64,000 bases of DNA from Paeniroseomonas aquatica (GCF_030409335.1 NZ_JAUFPN010000204.1:36810-100809); one strand, 5' to 3'. Counted from the first letter of the stretch, positions 8,663-18,165 are shown. Numbers and translations: made by a program. Notes: generated by a model from the sequence alone, not told the origin.

Positions 8663-9637
8663 TCAGGGTTCCAGCTTCACCCCGGTGCGCTCCACCACGG
8701 TGCGGAATTTCGCCACTTCCCGGGTCAGGAAGGCGCGGGCTTCGGCCGGGCCATTGGGCTCGGCCCAGGCCTCGACGCCGGCGGTCAGCAGCCGCTGGCG
8801 CAGCGCCGGCTCGGCGAGCGCGGCGACCAGCGCCTTGTTCAGCGCCTCCTGCACCGCGGCCGGCATGTTCGGCGGACCGAGGATGAGGTTCCAGGTGACC
8901 AAATCGTAGCCGGGGACGCCGGCCTCGGCCAGCGTCGGCAGCTCGGGGAAGGAGGGGAAGCGGCGGTTGCCGCTCACCGCGATCCCCCGCACCATGCCGT
9001 CGCGCACCTGCTGCGCGGCGGAGGCCAGCACGGCGATGCCGAACTGGCCCTCGCCCTGGAAGATCGCCGTCAGCATCTGCCCGCCGCTGCGATAGGGCAC
9101 GTGGACGAAGCGGGTCTTGAGGTCGAGCGCCAGCATCTCGGGCGCCAGGTGCACGACGGCGCCGACGCCGGAGGTCGCATAGGTGTAGGTCTCCGGCGGG
9201 GCGGAGCGCAGGCGGTCCAGCACCTCGGGCGCCGTGGTCGCGGGGAAGTCCTTGTTCACCACCAGGATCAGCGGCGCGGTGCCGATGATGCCGAGGTGGG
9301 AGAAATCCTCGACCGGGTTGTAGCGCGTCCCGCCCACCAGCGCCGCCGGGGCGATGGCATGGGAGGAGCTCTCCACCAGCATGATGGTGTGGCCGTCCGG
9401 CGCCTGCCGCTTCAGCCATTCGCTGGCGATGATGCCGGCGGCGCCGGGGCGGTTCTCCACCACCACCCGCGCATCGCGGCCGAGGTGGACGCCGAGCCGG
9501 TCGGCCAGGATGCGGGCGGCGATGTCGGTCGAGCCGCCCGGGGCATAGCCGGTGACCAGGCTGATCGGCCGGTCCGGGAAGGCCTCGGCGGCGGAGGCGG
9601 CGACGGAAAGCAGGGCGGCGAGCAACAGGCGGCGCAT
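8663..9637 (-). CDS. Bug/TctC-family solute receptor
   Basis: A 324-residue protein with a Sec signal peptide (MRRLLLAALLSVAASAAEA), then FPDRPISLVTGYAPGGSTDIAAR, the VVENRPGAAG loop and an intact C-terminus. It is a predicted periplasmic carboxylate receptor without membrane components nearby. It is the last gene of a minus-strand run that also contains an unknown gene, an Ldh-type dehydrogenase and a sugar-type ABC transporter. It ends 105 bp from the convergent tlpA gene; that gap shows only a weak GC-rich inverted repeat. Confidence 0.9.
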   Translation of the reverse strand: MRRLLLAALLSVAASAAEAFPDRPISLVTGYAPGGSTDIAARILADRLGVHLGRDARVVVENRPGAAGIIASEWLKRQAPDGHTIMLVESSSHAIAPAALVGGTRYNPVEDFSHLGIIGTAPLILVVNKDFPATTAPEVLDRLRSAPPETYTYATSGVGAVVHLAPEMLALDLKTRFVHVPYRSGGQMLTAIFQGEGQFGIAVLASAAQQVRDGMVRGIAVSGNRRFPSFPELPTLAEAGVPGYDLVTWNLILGPPNMPAAVQEALNKALVAALAEPALRQRLLTAGVEAWAEPNGPAEARAFLTREVAKFRTVVERTGVKLEP

Positions 9638-9660
9638 GCGGATGATTCTTCCTTGATGGG

Positions 9661-10410
9661 TCAGGCTTGCGCCAGCAGCTCGGGCGGGGTGCGGCCGGGC
9701 ACCGGCCCCATCAGCCCGAGGTCGATCGCGGTGCGATAGACCATGGCGGCGAAGCCCCGGCCGCGGGCGAGGGCGGTGAGCTTCAGCCGCGCCGCCGGTT
9801 CCGCCACCAGCCGCGCCAGCGCGGCGTCGTCCTCGGCCAGCGGCAGGCTGGGGATGACCGGGCCGCGCTGCGCCGGGGTGTCCTGCAGCAGCCGCTCCAC
9901 CACCCGGGAATCGAGCGAGACCACGGCCCCGCAGGTCATCGGCAAATCCTCCTCGGGAAAGGCGATGCGGGCCCCGACCAGCGCGCCGGGCGCCCGGTTG
10001 CGGTCGAGGAAGCGGTCCCAGATCACCAGCGGCTCGCCGCCCGGGAAGGCCTCCGCCATGACCCCGCCCTCGGGATGCGGGCCGAGGATGCGCCAGAGCC
10101 CGAACTCGGCCACCGCCAGGGCGCCGAGCAGGCGGTATTCGTCGCTGCCGGGCGGCGGCGCCTCGGCCCGCGCCTGGCGGTCGATCGCCCGGCCATGCTC
10201 GCCCAGCGGGTCCAGCACGCCGAGGTCGAAGATGGCGGCGAGCTGCATCTCATCCGCCGGCCGCACCTGCTTGCCGTCCCAGAGCGTCAGCGCCCGGGCT
10301 TGCTGGGCGAGGCTGGCCAGCGGGATGCGCTTCGAGGCGGCGGTCAGGATGCGCCGCCGCAGCGCCGCATAGCGGCCGTAGCGGGCCGCCGCGGTCAGGT
10401 CCTCGGACAT
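9661..10410 (-). CDS. Conserved-looking protein of unknown function
   Basis: A 249-residue soluble protein that I do not recognise. It has no signal peptide or membrane segment. It contains a run rich in D/E and W (ALAVAEFGLWRILGPHPEGG, LVIWDRFLDRN) and an FPEEDLPMTCGAVVSLDSRVV segment with its only cysteine. Codon use and GC match the neighbours, and the gene fits tightly: 4 bp after the Ldh dehydrogenase gene and 23 bp before the Bug gene. A role in the same catabolic pathway is inferred from position only. Confidence 0.7.
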   Translation of the reverse strand: MSEDLTAAARYGRYAALRRRILTAASKRIPLASLAQQARALTLWDGKQVRPADEMQLAAIFDLGVLDPLGEHGRAIDRQARAEAPPPGSDEYRLLGALAVAEFGLWRILGPHPEGGVMAEAFPGGEPLVIWDRFLDRNRAPGALVGARIAFPEEDLPMTCGAVVSLDSRVVERLLQDTPAQRGPVIPSLPLAEDDAALARLVAEPAARLKLTALARGRGFAAMVYRTAIDLGLMGPVPGRTPPELLAQA

Positions 10411-10414
10411 GGCG

Positions 10415-11500
10415 TCAGTTCGGGACCGTGACGCCGAGGCTGCGGGCGCAGGCGACGATGCTGGCCCAGGTATCCGGCTGCAGCGGCACGCCCTTGGCGA
10501 GGCGCTCGGCCTTCAGCCGCGCCTCCGGCTCGCCGGGCGCCAGCACCTCGCCGCCCGGGACGATCGGCTTGCAGGTCCTGACCCAGGCCACGTAGTCCTC
10601 GGCGGTCTTCAGGAATTCGGCCGGCGAGCCGAAATGCTTCGGCGAGATGTAGATCGACAGCATGCCGTTGGCGATCCGCGCCCGCTTGGTCACCGGGCCG
10701 GAGGAGCCGCCGCCGGTGAAGGCGCCCGCCAGCAGGTCGCAGACGAGGGCGAGGCCGGAGCCCTTGTGCTCGCCGAAGGCGCGGATGGCGCCGAGCCCGT
10801 TCGAGGAATTGCGCGGGCCGATCTGGTCGTAGTCGCCGTAGAGGGTATGCGGGTCCGAGGACAGGGTCCCGTCCGGCTCCACCAGCGCGTCGTGCGGCAG
10901 CGCCTTGCCGCCGTTGCTGGCGACCAGCACCTTGCCCTCGGCGACGAGGGAGGTGGCGAAGTCCAGCACCACCGGCGGGCTGGTCGGCACGCCGACGCAG
11001 AAGGGGTTGGTCGAGAAGCGCCGCTCGGTGCCGCCGAAGGGCGCCACCAGCACGCTGCCGGCGACGTTGACGAAGTGGATCGAGATCAGCCCGGCCTCGA
11101 TCGCCTGCTCGGCATAGGCGCCGATCCGGCCGACATGCCCGGCGTTGCGCAGCGCGATGATGGCGGTGCCATGCTGCTGCGCCCGCTCGATGCCCAGCGC
11201 CGCGGCCTGCGGCGCGACCGTCTGGCCGAAGCCGAAATGGCCGTCGAGCACGGCGAAGGCGCCGCCATCGGTAACCACCTCGGCCTGCTGCCCGGCGATG
11301 ACGTAGCCCGCCTGCTGCCATTCCACGTAGCGCGGCACCCGCGCCACGCCATGGCTGTCATGCCCGGCGAGGTTGGCGCCGAGCAGGTGATGCGCGATGC
11401 GGTCGGCTTCCGCCGGGTCGCAGCCATTGGCGCGGAAGATGTCGCCGACGACGGCGGAGAGGGTTTCGGCGCCGATCAGCACCGGGGTATAGCTTGCCAT
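10415..11500 (-). CDS. Ldh-family (malate/L-lactate type) NAD(P)-dependent oxidoreductase
   Basis: A 361-residue protein with the family hallmark GHDSHGVARVPRY near residue 45, where the HSHG histidine is catalytic, and the FSTNPFCVGVPT and DFATS motifs of the substrate and nucleotide sites. The family reduces or oxidises 2-hydroxy acids (malate, lactate, ureidoglycolate, 2,3-diketo-gulonate) and is unrelated to the Rossmann-type lactate dehydrogenases. It lies 32 bp downstream of the ABC ATPase, so the oxidised substrate may be imported by that transporter. A second family member is at 45133-46188. Confidence 0.92.
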   Translation of the reverse strand: MASYTPVLIGAETLSAVVGDIFRANGCDPAEADRIAHHLLGANLAGHDSHGVARVPRYVEWQQAGYVIAGQQAEVVTDGGAFAVLDGHFGFGQTVAPQAAALGIERAQQHGTAIIALRNAGHVGRIGAYAEQAIEAGLISIHFVNVAGSVLVAPFGGTERRFSTNPFCVGVPTSPPVVLDFATSLVAEGKVLVASNGGKALPHDALVEPDGTLSSDPHTLYGDYDQIGPRNSSNGLGAIRAFGEHKGSGLALVCDLLAGAFTGGGSSGPVTKRARIANGMLSIYISPKHFGSPAEFLKTAEDYVAWVRTCKPIVPGGEVLAPGEPEARLKAERLAKGVPLQPDTWASIVACARSLGVTVPN

Positions 11501-11532
11501 GGCACGATCCTAACGGGGTCCGCGGGTGCCGG

Positions 11533-12636
11533 CTACAGCACCAGGTCGGTCTGCGGGTCGATCAGGTGCATCTGGTCCATGTCGACCGCCATCGGCACCC
11601 GCTGCCCGGGCGAGACCTCGACCGCGGGGTCGAAGCGGGCGCAGATCTCGTGCCCCTGCATCCAGAAATGCAGCAGCGTCTCCATGCCCATCGGCTCCAC
11701 CACCTCGGGCGCCGCCTCGAAGACCGCGACATTGGCGCGGTGCTCGGTCTGGCGGGTCTCGGTCAGGTGCTCGGGCCGGATGCCGAAGAGCACGTCCTTC
11801 CCCGCATGCGGTGCATAGCGGGCGGTACGGGCGGCGGGGATGGGCAGCCTGATGCCATCGGGCAGGTGCAGGGTCAGCGCCGCGCCGTTGCCCTCGAGCT
11901 TCGCTGGCATGAAATTCATCGAGGGGCTGCCGATGAAGCCGGCGACGAAGCGGGTCCGCGGGTGATGATAGAGCTCCTGCGGCGGCCCGACCTGCTCGAT
12001 GTTGCCGTGGTTCATCACCACCACCCGATCGGCCAGGGTCATCGCCTCGATCTGATCGTGGGTGACGTAGATCGTCGTGGTCTTGACCGTCTGGTGGACC
12101 TTCTTGATCTCGGTCCGCATCTGCACCCGGAGCTTGGCGTCGAGGTTCGACAGCGGCTCGTCGAACAGGAAGACCGCCGGGTCGCGCACGATGGCGCGGC
12201 CCATGGCGACCCGCTGCCGCTGCCCGCCCGAGAGCGCCTTCGGCTTGCGGTCGAGCAGCATGCCGATGTCGAGGATCTTCGCCGCATTCTCGACCCGGCG
12301 CTTGATCTCCGTCTTGTCGAACTTCCGCAGCATCAGCCCGAAGGCCATGTTGTCGTAGACCGTCATGTGCGGATAGAGCGCGTAGTTCTGGAACACCATG
12401 GCGATGTCCCGGTCGCGCGGCGGCACGTCGTTGACGATGGAGCCGCCGATGTCGATCTCGCCGGAGGAGATCTCCTCGAGGCCGGCGATCATCCGGAGGG
12501 TGGTCGACTTGCCGCAGCCGGAGGGCCCGACCAGCACCACGAACTCATGGTCGGCGATGTCGAGGTCGATCCCCTTCACCGCCTGCACGCCGCCTTCGTA
12601 TTCCTTGACGATCTTCCGCAGATGGACCTGTGCCAT
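11533..12636 (-). CDS. CUT1-type sugar ABC transporter ATPase (UgpC/MalK-like)
   Basis: A 367-residue protein starting MAQVHLRKIVKEYEGG. It has Walker A GPSGCGKST, Q-loop, signature LSGGQRQRVAMGRA, Walker B VFLFDEPLSNLD and the switch His in YVTHDQIEAMTLADR. The extra C-terminal regulatory domain (about residues 240-367, with FGIRPEHL) is typical of MalK/UgpC-type ATPases that serve carbohydrate or glycerol-phosphate uptake. It follows the inner permease gene by 7 bp. The upstream open extension of 14 codons overlaps that gene and was rejected. Confidence 0.95.
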   Translation of the reverse strand: MAQVHLRKIVKEYEGGVQAVKGIDLDIADHEFVVLVGPSGCGKSTTLRMIAGLEEISSGEIDIGGSIVNDVPPRDRDIAMVFQNYALYPHMTVYDNMAFGLMLRKFDKTEIKRRVENAAKILDIGMLLDRKPKALSGGQRQRVAMGRAIVRDPAVFLFDEPLSNLDAKLRVQMRTEIKKVHQTVKTTTIYVTHDQIEAMTLADRVVVMNHGNIEQVGPPQELYHHPRTRFVAGFIGSPSMNFMPAKLEGNGAALTLHLPDGIRLPIPAARTARYAPHAGKDVLFGIRPEHLTETRQTEHRANVAVFEAAPEVVEPMGMETLLHFWMQGHEICARFDPAVEVSPGQRVPMAVDMDQMHLIDPQTDLVL

Positions 12637-12643
12637 GTGACGC

Positions 12644-13537
12644 CTAACCCTTGGTCGCGCCGGCGGTGAGGCCGGCAATGTAGTAGTCCATGAGGAAGGC
12701 GTAGACGACCACCGGCGGCAGCGCCGCCATCAGCGCGCCCGCCATGATCTGCCCCCAGGCGAAGGTATCGCCGCGGATGAGCTGGGAGACGACGCCGATG
12801 GTCAGCGGCATCTGGTCCGGCGTGGTGACGAAGGCGGTCGGGTAGACGAAGGCCGCCCAGGAGACGGTGAAGGCGAAGATCGTCGCCGCGATGATGCCTG
12901 GCAGGGCCACGGGGATGAAGATCTTGGTCAGCATCTGCATCCAGTTGGCGCCGTCGATCAGCGCCGCCTCGTCCAGCTCCTTCGGGATGGACGCGAAGTA
13001 GCCGATCATGATCCAGGTGCAGAAGGGCACCGTCAGCGTCGGGTAGATCAGCACCAGCCCCCAGATGCTGTTCAGCAGGCCGAGCCCGCCGACGATCTGA
13101 TACAGCGGGATGAACAGCAGCGTGTCCGGCACCAGGTAGGTGAGGAACACCCCGGTCGCCAGCATCTGGCTGCCCCAGAACTTCATCCGGGCGAGCGCGA
13201 AGGCCGCCAGCACCGAGACCACCATCGAGATGATGACGACACAGACGGTGATGATGATGCTGTTCCAGAAGAAGCCGCGGAACAGCGGGTTGTTGATCAG
13301 CTCGATGTAGTTCTCGAGGGTCGGCGCCTTCACCAGCCAGGGGTTGCCCGAGAGGTTGGAGATCTCGGCACTCGACTTCAGGCTGGTCACCAGCATGTAG
13401 AAGGGCGGCGCCAGGAAGATGATGCAGGCGATGATGAGCGAGGCATAGGCGACCCACAGCGCCCAGCGCCGCTCGGACCGCAGGCTGCCGAGCTTGCGCC
13501 CGGTGTAGCTGGCCGGGATGGCGGTGGCCGACATCAC
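12644..13537 (-). CDS. Sugar ABC transporter permease, MalG type
   Basis: A 297-residue inner-membrane protein with six predicted segments and the EAA loop motif EAALIDGANWMQMLTKIFIPVALPGI-like (seen near residue 190) that docks on the ATPase. The first segment follows a short basic N-terminus (GRKLGSLRSERRW). It pairs with the MalF-type permease encoded just upstream; the two genes overlap by 4 bases (13534-13537), consistent with coupled synthesis in equal amounts. Confidence 0.94.
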   Translation of the reverse strand: MMSATAIPASYTGRKLGSLRSERRWALWVAYASLIIACIIFLAPPFYMLVTSLKSSAEISNLSGNPWLVKAPTLENYIELINNPLFRGFFWNSIIITVCVVIISMVVSVLAAFALARMKFWGSQMLATGVFLTYLVPDTLLFIPLYQIVGGLGLLNSIWGLVLIYPTLTVPFCTWIMIGYFASIPKELDEAALIDGANWMQMLTKIFIPVALPGIIAATIFAFTVSWAAFVYPTAFVTTPDQMPLTIGVVSQLIRGDTFAWGQIMAGALMAALPPVVVYAFLMDYYIAGLTAGATKG

Positions 13538-14475
13538 ATCTGCTCCTTGTTGCGGCGGTTGATGCCGCGCAGGATGAAGTAGGCGAAGATCGCCAGCACC
13601 GGGAACATGAACAGGCTGACCGCGGCGCCGCGCGGCAGGTTGCCGGAGAGGATGCCGACCTGGAAGGCGTAGGAGGCGAAGACCTGCGTCATGTCGCGCG
13701 GCCCGCCGTTGGTCAGTACCCGGACGATGTCGTAGTTGGCGAAGGTCACGATCAGGCTGAACAGCACGGTGATGCTGATGATGTTCTGCATCATCGGCAG
13801 GGTGACGTAGCGCAGCCCCTGCCAGCCGGTCGCGCCGTCGATGGCGGCGGCTTCATACAGCTGGTCCGGCACCGACTTCAGCGCCGCCAGGTACATGATC
13901 ATGAAGAAGGGAGAGCCATACCAGACGTTCACCATGATGACCGAGATGCGCGCCCACCAGGGCTCGCCCAGCCAGGGCACCGAGGGCACCGCGAAGATGT
14001 TGAGGATCCAGTTGATCGAGGAATAGCTGGGGTCGAACATCCACCACCAGCCGAGCGTCGACAGCGCCGGCGGGATGACCCAGGGCACCAGCAGCATGCC
14101 GCGCCACTTCCGCTGCCCCTTGGCCGGGATGGCGTGCAGCATATGCGCCAGCCAGAAGCCGATCAGCGCCTTGGCCACGACCGCGCCGATGGCGAAGATG
14201 CAGGACTGCCAGATCACCGCCCGGAAGGTGTCGTTCTCCAGCAGGATCTCGAAATTGCCGAGGCCGATGTTAGCCGTCATCCGCCGGTTCAGCGTCGACA
14301 GGTACATCGCATAGGCCGCCGGATAGGCGACCAGCCCGCCGATGATGGCGATCAGCGGCAGGGTCATCAGGAAGGCGATGGTGCTCCGCCGGCGGGCGAA
14401 GCGCTGCAGCGTCGAGGCGCGGCCATGCCCGGCCGGCCTCGCTTCGGCGACGACGAGTGTGCCGTCAGCGGCCAT
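13534..14475 (-). CDS. Sugar ABC transporter permease, MalF type
   Basis: A 313-residue membrane protein with a basic, Arg-rich N-terminus followed by six hydrophobic segments and an EAA loop (EAAAIDGATGWQGLRYVTLPMM). It is the first of two permease genes and follows the solute-receptor gene by 68 bp. With the MalG-type permease and the ATPase it makes a complete CUT1 importer. The sugar, polyol or glycerol-phosphate imported cannot be told from sequence. Confidence 0.94.
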   Translation of the reverse strand: MAADGTLVVAEARPAGHGRASTLQRFARRRSTIAFLMTLPLIAIIGGLVAYPAAYAMYLSTLNRRMTANIGLGNFEILLENDTFRAVIWQSCIFAIGAVVAKALIGFWLAHMLHAIPAKGQRKWRGMLLVPWVIPPALSTLGWWWMFDPSYSSINWILNIFAVPSVPWLGEPWWARISVIMVNVWYGSPFFMIMYLAALKSVPDQLYEAAAIDGATGWQGLRYVTLPMMQNIISITVLFSLIVTFANYDIVRVLTNGGPRDMTQVFASYAFQVGILSGNLPRGAAVSLFMFPVLAIFAYFILRGINRRNKEQM

Positions 14476-14543
14476 GATGTGATCTCCTCAACGCTGCGGC
14501 GCAGCGGCGGGGCGGCACCGGCCACCCCGCCCTTGGATGATGG

Positions 14544-15905
14544 TCAGCCGCCGCGGACGATGGTGCTCAGCTCGCGCTCGAGCCAGCCGAGCGCCTGGTC
14601 CATCGTGTCGCCGCCCTGGGCGACCCGGGCGATGACCTTGGTGTTCAGCGCCTGGACGTACATCTGAGCGGCGAATTCGCCGGGCGCCGGGGAGAAGGCG
14701 ACCGAGGGCTTCGCGTTGTGATGCGCCTTCAGCGGGTAGTTGAAGACCGTGCCGGTCGGCGGGCCCTCGGTCTGCCAGATCTTGAAGTCGCTCATGCTGG
14801 CAAACGGCGGGATGTCGTAGCCCGCGGTCTGGCTGGTCAGCGCCTCGGCCTGCGGCCGCTCGCTCAGGTGCTCGAGCAGCGCCTTGGCGGTGGTCTTGTT
14901 GCGGCCGAAGTTCCAGATGCCCGACGTCCAGGGCAGGTAGGCGAGGTAGCGCCCCTCCGGCCCGGCTGGCATCGGCACGGTCCAGCATTTCTCGGCGACC
15001 TGCGGCTGGTCGCGCTTGGCGACGGCCCAGGCCGACGGCGGGTTGAAGACCAGCGCCGACTTGCCCGAGATCAGCGCCCGGTTGTTCGAGGCATCGTCCC
15101 AGGCCCAGACGTCGTTCGGCAGGAACTTGGACAGCTTCACCGCATATTCGATGGCGGTGCGCAGCTTTGCATTGCCGCGGACGGTGGGCTTGCCCTTCTC
15201 GTCCATCATCGAGGCGCCGTAGCTGGCGAACAGCGCGCCGATCATGTCGACCGCATCGGTGAAGGCGCCCATCGGCAGGCCGAAGGGCACGCCGGCCTTC
15301 TGGCACTTCTCGGCGGCCATCAGGAAGGTGTCCCAGGTCCAGGTCTCGGCGCCCGGGCCGGCCTTGTCCTCGGCAGGCCACATGGCGCGGATATCGATGC
15401 CCGCATGCTCCTGCAGCAGGTCGTAGCGGACGCAGGCCGGCTTGTTCTGGCTGCCGGAGACCGCCGGGACGCCGCGCCAGGCGCCGTCGCGCTTGGCGAG
15501 ATATTCGGAGACGGGGCTGATCGGGCCGTACTTGGCGATCAGCCGGTTGATCACGTCATCCACCGGCTCGAGCACGCTGGCATAGGAGCCGACGTCCCAG
15601 GGGGCGAGGGAGATGATGTCATGGCCGCTCTTCGACTGCGCCTGGGCGGCGCCGGCGAGCTGGAGCTGGTTGCCGGTGGTGTTGATGAAGTCGAGCGTGA
15701 CCTCGACCCGGTTCTTCTCGCTCCATTCCTTGACCAGCTTGCGCATGGCGTCGTTGCCGGTCGGGACCCAGTGGTCCCAGAAGGCGACCCGCAGGCTGCC
15801 GCCGGTGCCCTGGGCATGCACCATCGGCGCCGAGAGCGCACCCGCCGCGATCACGCCAGCGCCCGAACGCAGCACGTTGCGCCGGCTCAATCCTTGGATT
15901 GGCAT
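14544..15905 (-). CDS. CUT1-type extracellular solute-binding protein
   Basis: A 453-residue protein beginning MPIQGLSRRNVLRSGAG, a twin-arginine-like export signal with cleavage near VHA-QGT. The mature part begins GGSLRVAFWDHWVPTGND, followed by the DIISLAPWDVGSYAS and KPACVRYDLLQ segments of family 1 solute receptors. It starts the ABC operon and should deliver the ligand to the two permeases. The frame is open another 127 codons upstream, but that part overlaps the divergent 16122 gene and is not receptor-like. A weak AGGA ribosome site precedes the ATG. Confidence 0.93.
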   Translation of the reverse strand: MPIQGLSRRNVLRSGAGVIAAGALSAPMVHAQGTGGSLRVAFWDHWVPTGNDAMRKLVKEWSEKNRVEVTLDFINTTGNQLQLAGAAQAQSKSGHDIISLAPWDVGSYASVLEPVDDVINRLIAKYGPISPVSEYLAKRDGAWRGVPAVSGSQNKPACVRYDLLQEHAGIDIRAMWPAEDKAGPGAETWTWDTFLMAAEKCQKAGVPFGLPMGAFTDAVDMIGALFASYGASMMDEKGKPTVRGNAKLRTAIEYAVKLSKFLPNDVWAWDDASNNRALISGKSALVFNPPSAWAVAKRDQPQVAEKCWTVPMPAGPEGRYLAYLPWTSGIWNFGRNKTTAKALLEHLSERPQAEALTSQTAGYDIPPFASMSDFKIWQTEGPPTGTVFNYPLKAHHNAKPSVAFSPAPGEFAAQMYVQALNTKVIARVAQGGDTMDQALGWLERELSTIVRGG

Positions 15906-16121
15906 TCCTGTTCGTCCTTCCCACGCGGCGGGGTTATCCCCGCCGGCTTCCCTGCATGGACCTGTCCCGGCCCCAGAGGCCAAGCTACCCGCTGCCGGGG
16001 AGGGCTGACAACGGGTCCAGAGGGCTGGTGGCGGTATTGTGGGGGGCGGCCGGGGCCGCGGGAACATTCCCGGGGGGGCGCCGTTGGGGCCGAGCCATCC
16101 GAAGCGGAGGAATGAAGACCC

Positions 16122-16421
16122 ATGCGCACCATTACCGCCCTGTTCGATTCGCGCCCCGAGGCCGAGCGGGCCGTCGAGACCCTGGTCCAGCAGCTCAACC
16201 TGCCGCGGGAGAAGATCCAGGTGCTCGCCGCCGGCGCCGAGAATGCCACCGCCGGCACCGACGAGAAGCGGAGCGAATCCCATCACGGCTTCAAGGCCGC
16301 TGGTGGCGCGGTGCCCGGCATCATGGTCTCCCTTCTGGTGCAGGACGACCAGGCCGCCGCCGCTCGGGACGCCCTGGCCGAGAACGGCGGCCGGACCGAC
16401 GGCCCCGACGCGAGCGCCTGA
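16122..16421 (+). CDS. Small general-stress-type protein
   Basis: A 99-residue acidic soluble protein with a good GGAGGAA ribosome site. The start MRTITALFDSRPEAERAVETLVQ resembles the first unit of general stress/DUF1269-type proteins, in which a ferredoxin-like domain precedes a glycine-rich helix (here GFKAAGGAVPGIMVSLLV). The function is unknown. It is divergent from the ABC operon and 107 bp before the dehydratase gene. Confidence 0.75.
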   Translation: MRTITALFDSRPEAERAVETLVQQLNLPREKIQVLAAGAENATAGTDEKRSESHHGFKAAGGAVPGIMVSLLVQDDQAAAARDALAENGGRTDGPDASA

Positions 16422-16528
16422 GCCACCCGGCCGGGTCGCCTGCCGGCGGCCTGACCAGGGGACCTTGGGTCTGCCGGAGGCCGCCGCGCCGTGCCATCCT
16501 GCGCAGGCCGCTTCGAAAGGCTCGCCGC

Positions 16529-17521
16529 ATGACCCAGGCCCCCACCTACGCCGACGTGCAGGCCGCAGCCCAGCGGCTGCACGGCCGGATCGTCCGCACG
16601 CCGATGCTGCGCCATCCGCTGCTCGATGCGCTCACCGGCGGCACCATCCTGGTGAAGCCCGAGCCCCTGCAGCGCACCGGCAGCTTCAAGCTGCGCGGCG
16701 CCACCAATGCGGCGCTGCTGCTGGGCCCGGCGGCGCGGCGCGGCGGCATCGCCACCCATTCCTCCGGCAACCACGGCCAGGCGACGGCCTGCGCCGCGCA
16801 TATGCTGGGCATGCCCGCGGTCGTCGCCATGCCGGCCGACGCCCCCGCCATCAAGGTCGAGAGCACCCGCCGCTGGGGCGCCGAGGTGGTCTTCTTCGAC
16901 CGCCATGCCACGGACCGGGAGACGCTGGCCGCGACGCTGGCGGCCGAACGCGGCGCCACCGCCATCCCGCCCTTCGACCACCCGGATGTCATCGCCGGCC
17001 AGGGCACGCTGGCGATCGAGCTCGCCGAGGATGCCGCCGCCGAGGGCCTCGCCCTCGAGGGCTTCGCCGCCTGCACCGGCGGCGGCGGGCTGATCGCCGG
17101 CTGCGCCCTGGCGCTGGAGGCACTCGCCCCGGCGGCCGAGCTCTGGGCGGTGGAGCCGGAGGGCTGGGACGACACGCGGCTCAGCCTCGCCGCCGGCCGG
17201 CGCATCGCCAATGACGGCACCGGCCCGGGGCTGTGCGATTCCCTGCTCTCGAAGCAGCCGGGCGCCATCACCTTCCCGATCAACCTCGCCCGCCTCGCCG
17301 GCGGCGTGGCGGTGGATGAGGCGGAGGTCTTCCACGCCATGCGCTTCGCCTTCGAGCACCTGAAGATCGTCGCCGAGCCCGGCGGCGCGGTGGCGCTGGC
17401 GGCGCTGCTGGCCGGCAAGCTGGATGCCAGGGGACGCTGCTTCGGCCTCGTCATCAGCGGCGGCAACGTGGACCCGGCGGTCTTCGCCCGGGCCCTGCAG
17501 GCCGCGCCGGCGGCGGCCTGA
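16529..17521 (+). CDS. PLP-dependent threonine/serine dehydratase family protein
   Basis: A 330-residue fold-type II PLP enzyme. GSFKLRGATNA holds the Schiff-base lysine, SSGNHGQATA is the cofactor-phosphate/substrate loop, and TGGGGLIAG is the glycine-rich phosphate clamp. The short form without a C-terminal ACT domain is catabolic-type threonine/serine dehydratase or a relative such as hydroxyaspartate dehydratase or serine racemase. It probably yields 2-oxobutyrate or pyruvate plus ammonia. The ATG at 16529 is the first in-frame start that gives a normal N-terminus. Its TGA overlaps the ATG of the next gene. Confidence 0.9.
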   Translation: MTQAPTYADVQAAAQRLHGRIVRTPMLRHPLLDALTGGTILVKPEPLQRTGSFKLRGATNAALLLGPAARRGGIATHSSGNHGQATACAAHMLGMPAVVAMPADAPAIKVESTRRWGAEVVFFDRHATDRETLAATLAAERGATAIPPFDHPDVIAGQGTLAIELAEDAAAEGLALEGFAACTGGGGLIAGCALALEALAPAAELWAVEPEGWDDTRLSLAAGRRIANDGTGPGLCDSLLSKQPGAITFPINLARLAGGVAVDEAEVFHAMRFAFEHLKIVAEPGGAVALAALLAGKLDARGRCFGLVISGGNVDPAVFARALQAAPAAA

Positions 17522-18156
17522 TGCCGGGCCTGCCGCTCGGCCTGCATCGCCAGCCGATCCTGCTGGCGGCGGCAGCCGTGGGGGTGGCGGTCGGGGGCCT
17601 CGCCCGGCTTTTCGGCCTGCCCTGGCCGAGCGCGGTGCTGTCTGGCTGGTGCGCCACGGTGCTGGCGCATATCGGCCCGACCTGCGCGCTGATGCTGCAC
17701 GCGACCCCGGAGTCGATCCGCCGCCGCGCCGAGGAGCTGGACGAGGGCGAGGCGGCGGTGCTGGGCGCCACCCTGGCGGCGGCCATCGCCTCGGTCGGCG
17801 CGGTCTTCTGGTACCTTGCCTCGGGCGAGGGGCCGGCGACGCCGCGGCAGGTGGTGCTGGCGCTGGCCACCATCAGCCTCTCCTGGGTCTTCGTGCACAT
17901 GCTCTTCGCGGTGCGCTACGCGCATGAATACTGGCAGGCCGGCGGCGGCCTCGACTTCCCCGGCGACGAGCGGCCGGAGTACGGCGAGTTCCTCTATTTC
18001 GCCTTCACCATCGGGATGACCTTCCAGACCTCGGATGTCGCGGTCAGCCGGCGCCTGCTGCGCCAGCTCACGCTGATCCACGCCCTGGTGTCCTTCCTGT
18101 TCAACGCGGTGATCCTGGCGGTCGCGGTGAACCTCGCCGCCAGCCTGGCCGGCTGA
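17521..18156 (+). CDS. DUF1345-family integral membrane protein
   Basis: A 211-residue protein with about five membrane segments. The C-terminal third shows the DUF1345 pattern: YGEFLYFAFTIGMTFQTSDV, then a basic VSRRLLRQLTLIHALVSFLFN that leads into the last segment. The family has no assigned function. The start overlaps the dehydratase stop (TGATG), implying coupled translation, but no functional link is known. Confidence 0.87.
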   Translation: MPGLPLGLHRQPILLAAAAVGVAVGGLARLFGLPWPSAVLSGWCATVLAHIGPTCALMLHATPESIRRRAEELDEGEAAVLGATLAAAIASVGAVFWYLASGEGPATPRQVVLALATISLSWVFVHMLFAVRYAHEYWQAGGGLDFPGDERPEYGEFLYFAFTIGMTFQTSDVAVSRRLLRQLTLIHALVSFLFNAVILAVAVNLAASLAG

Positions 18157-18165
18157 GCCGCCGCG

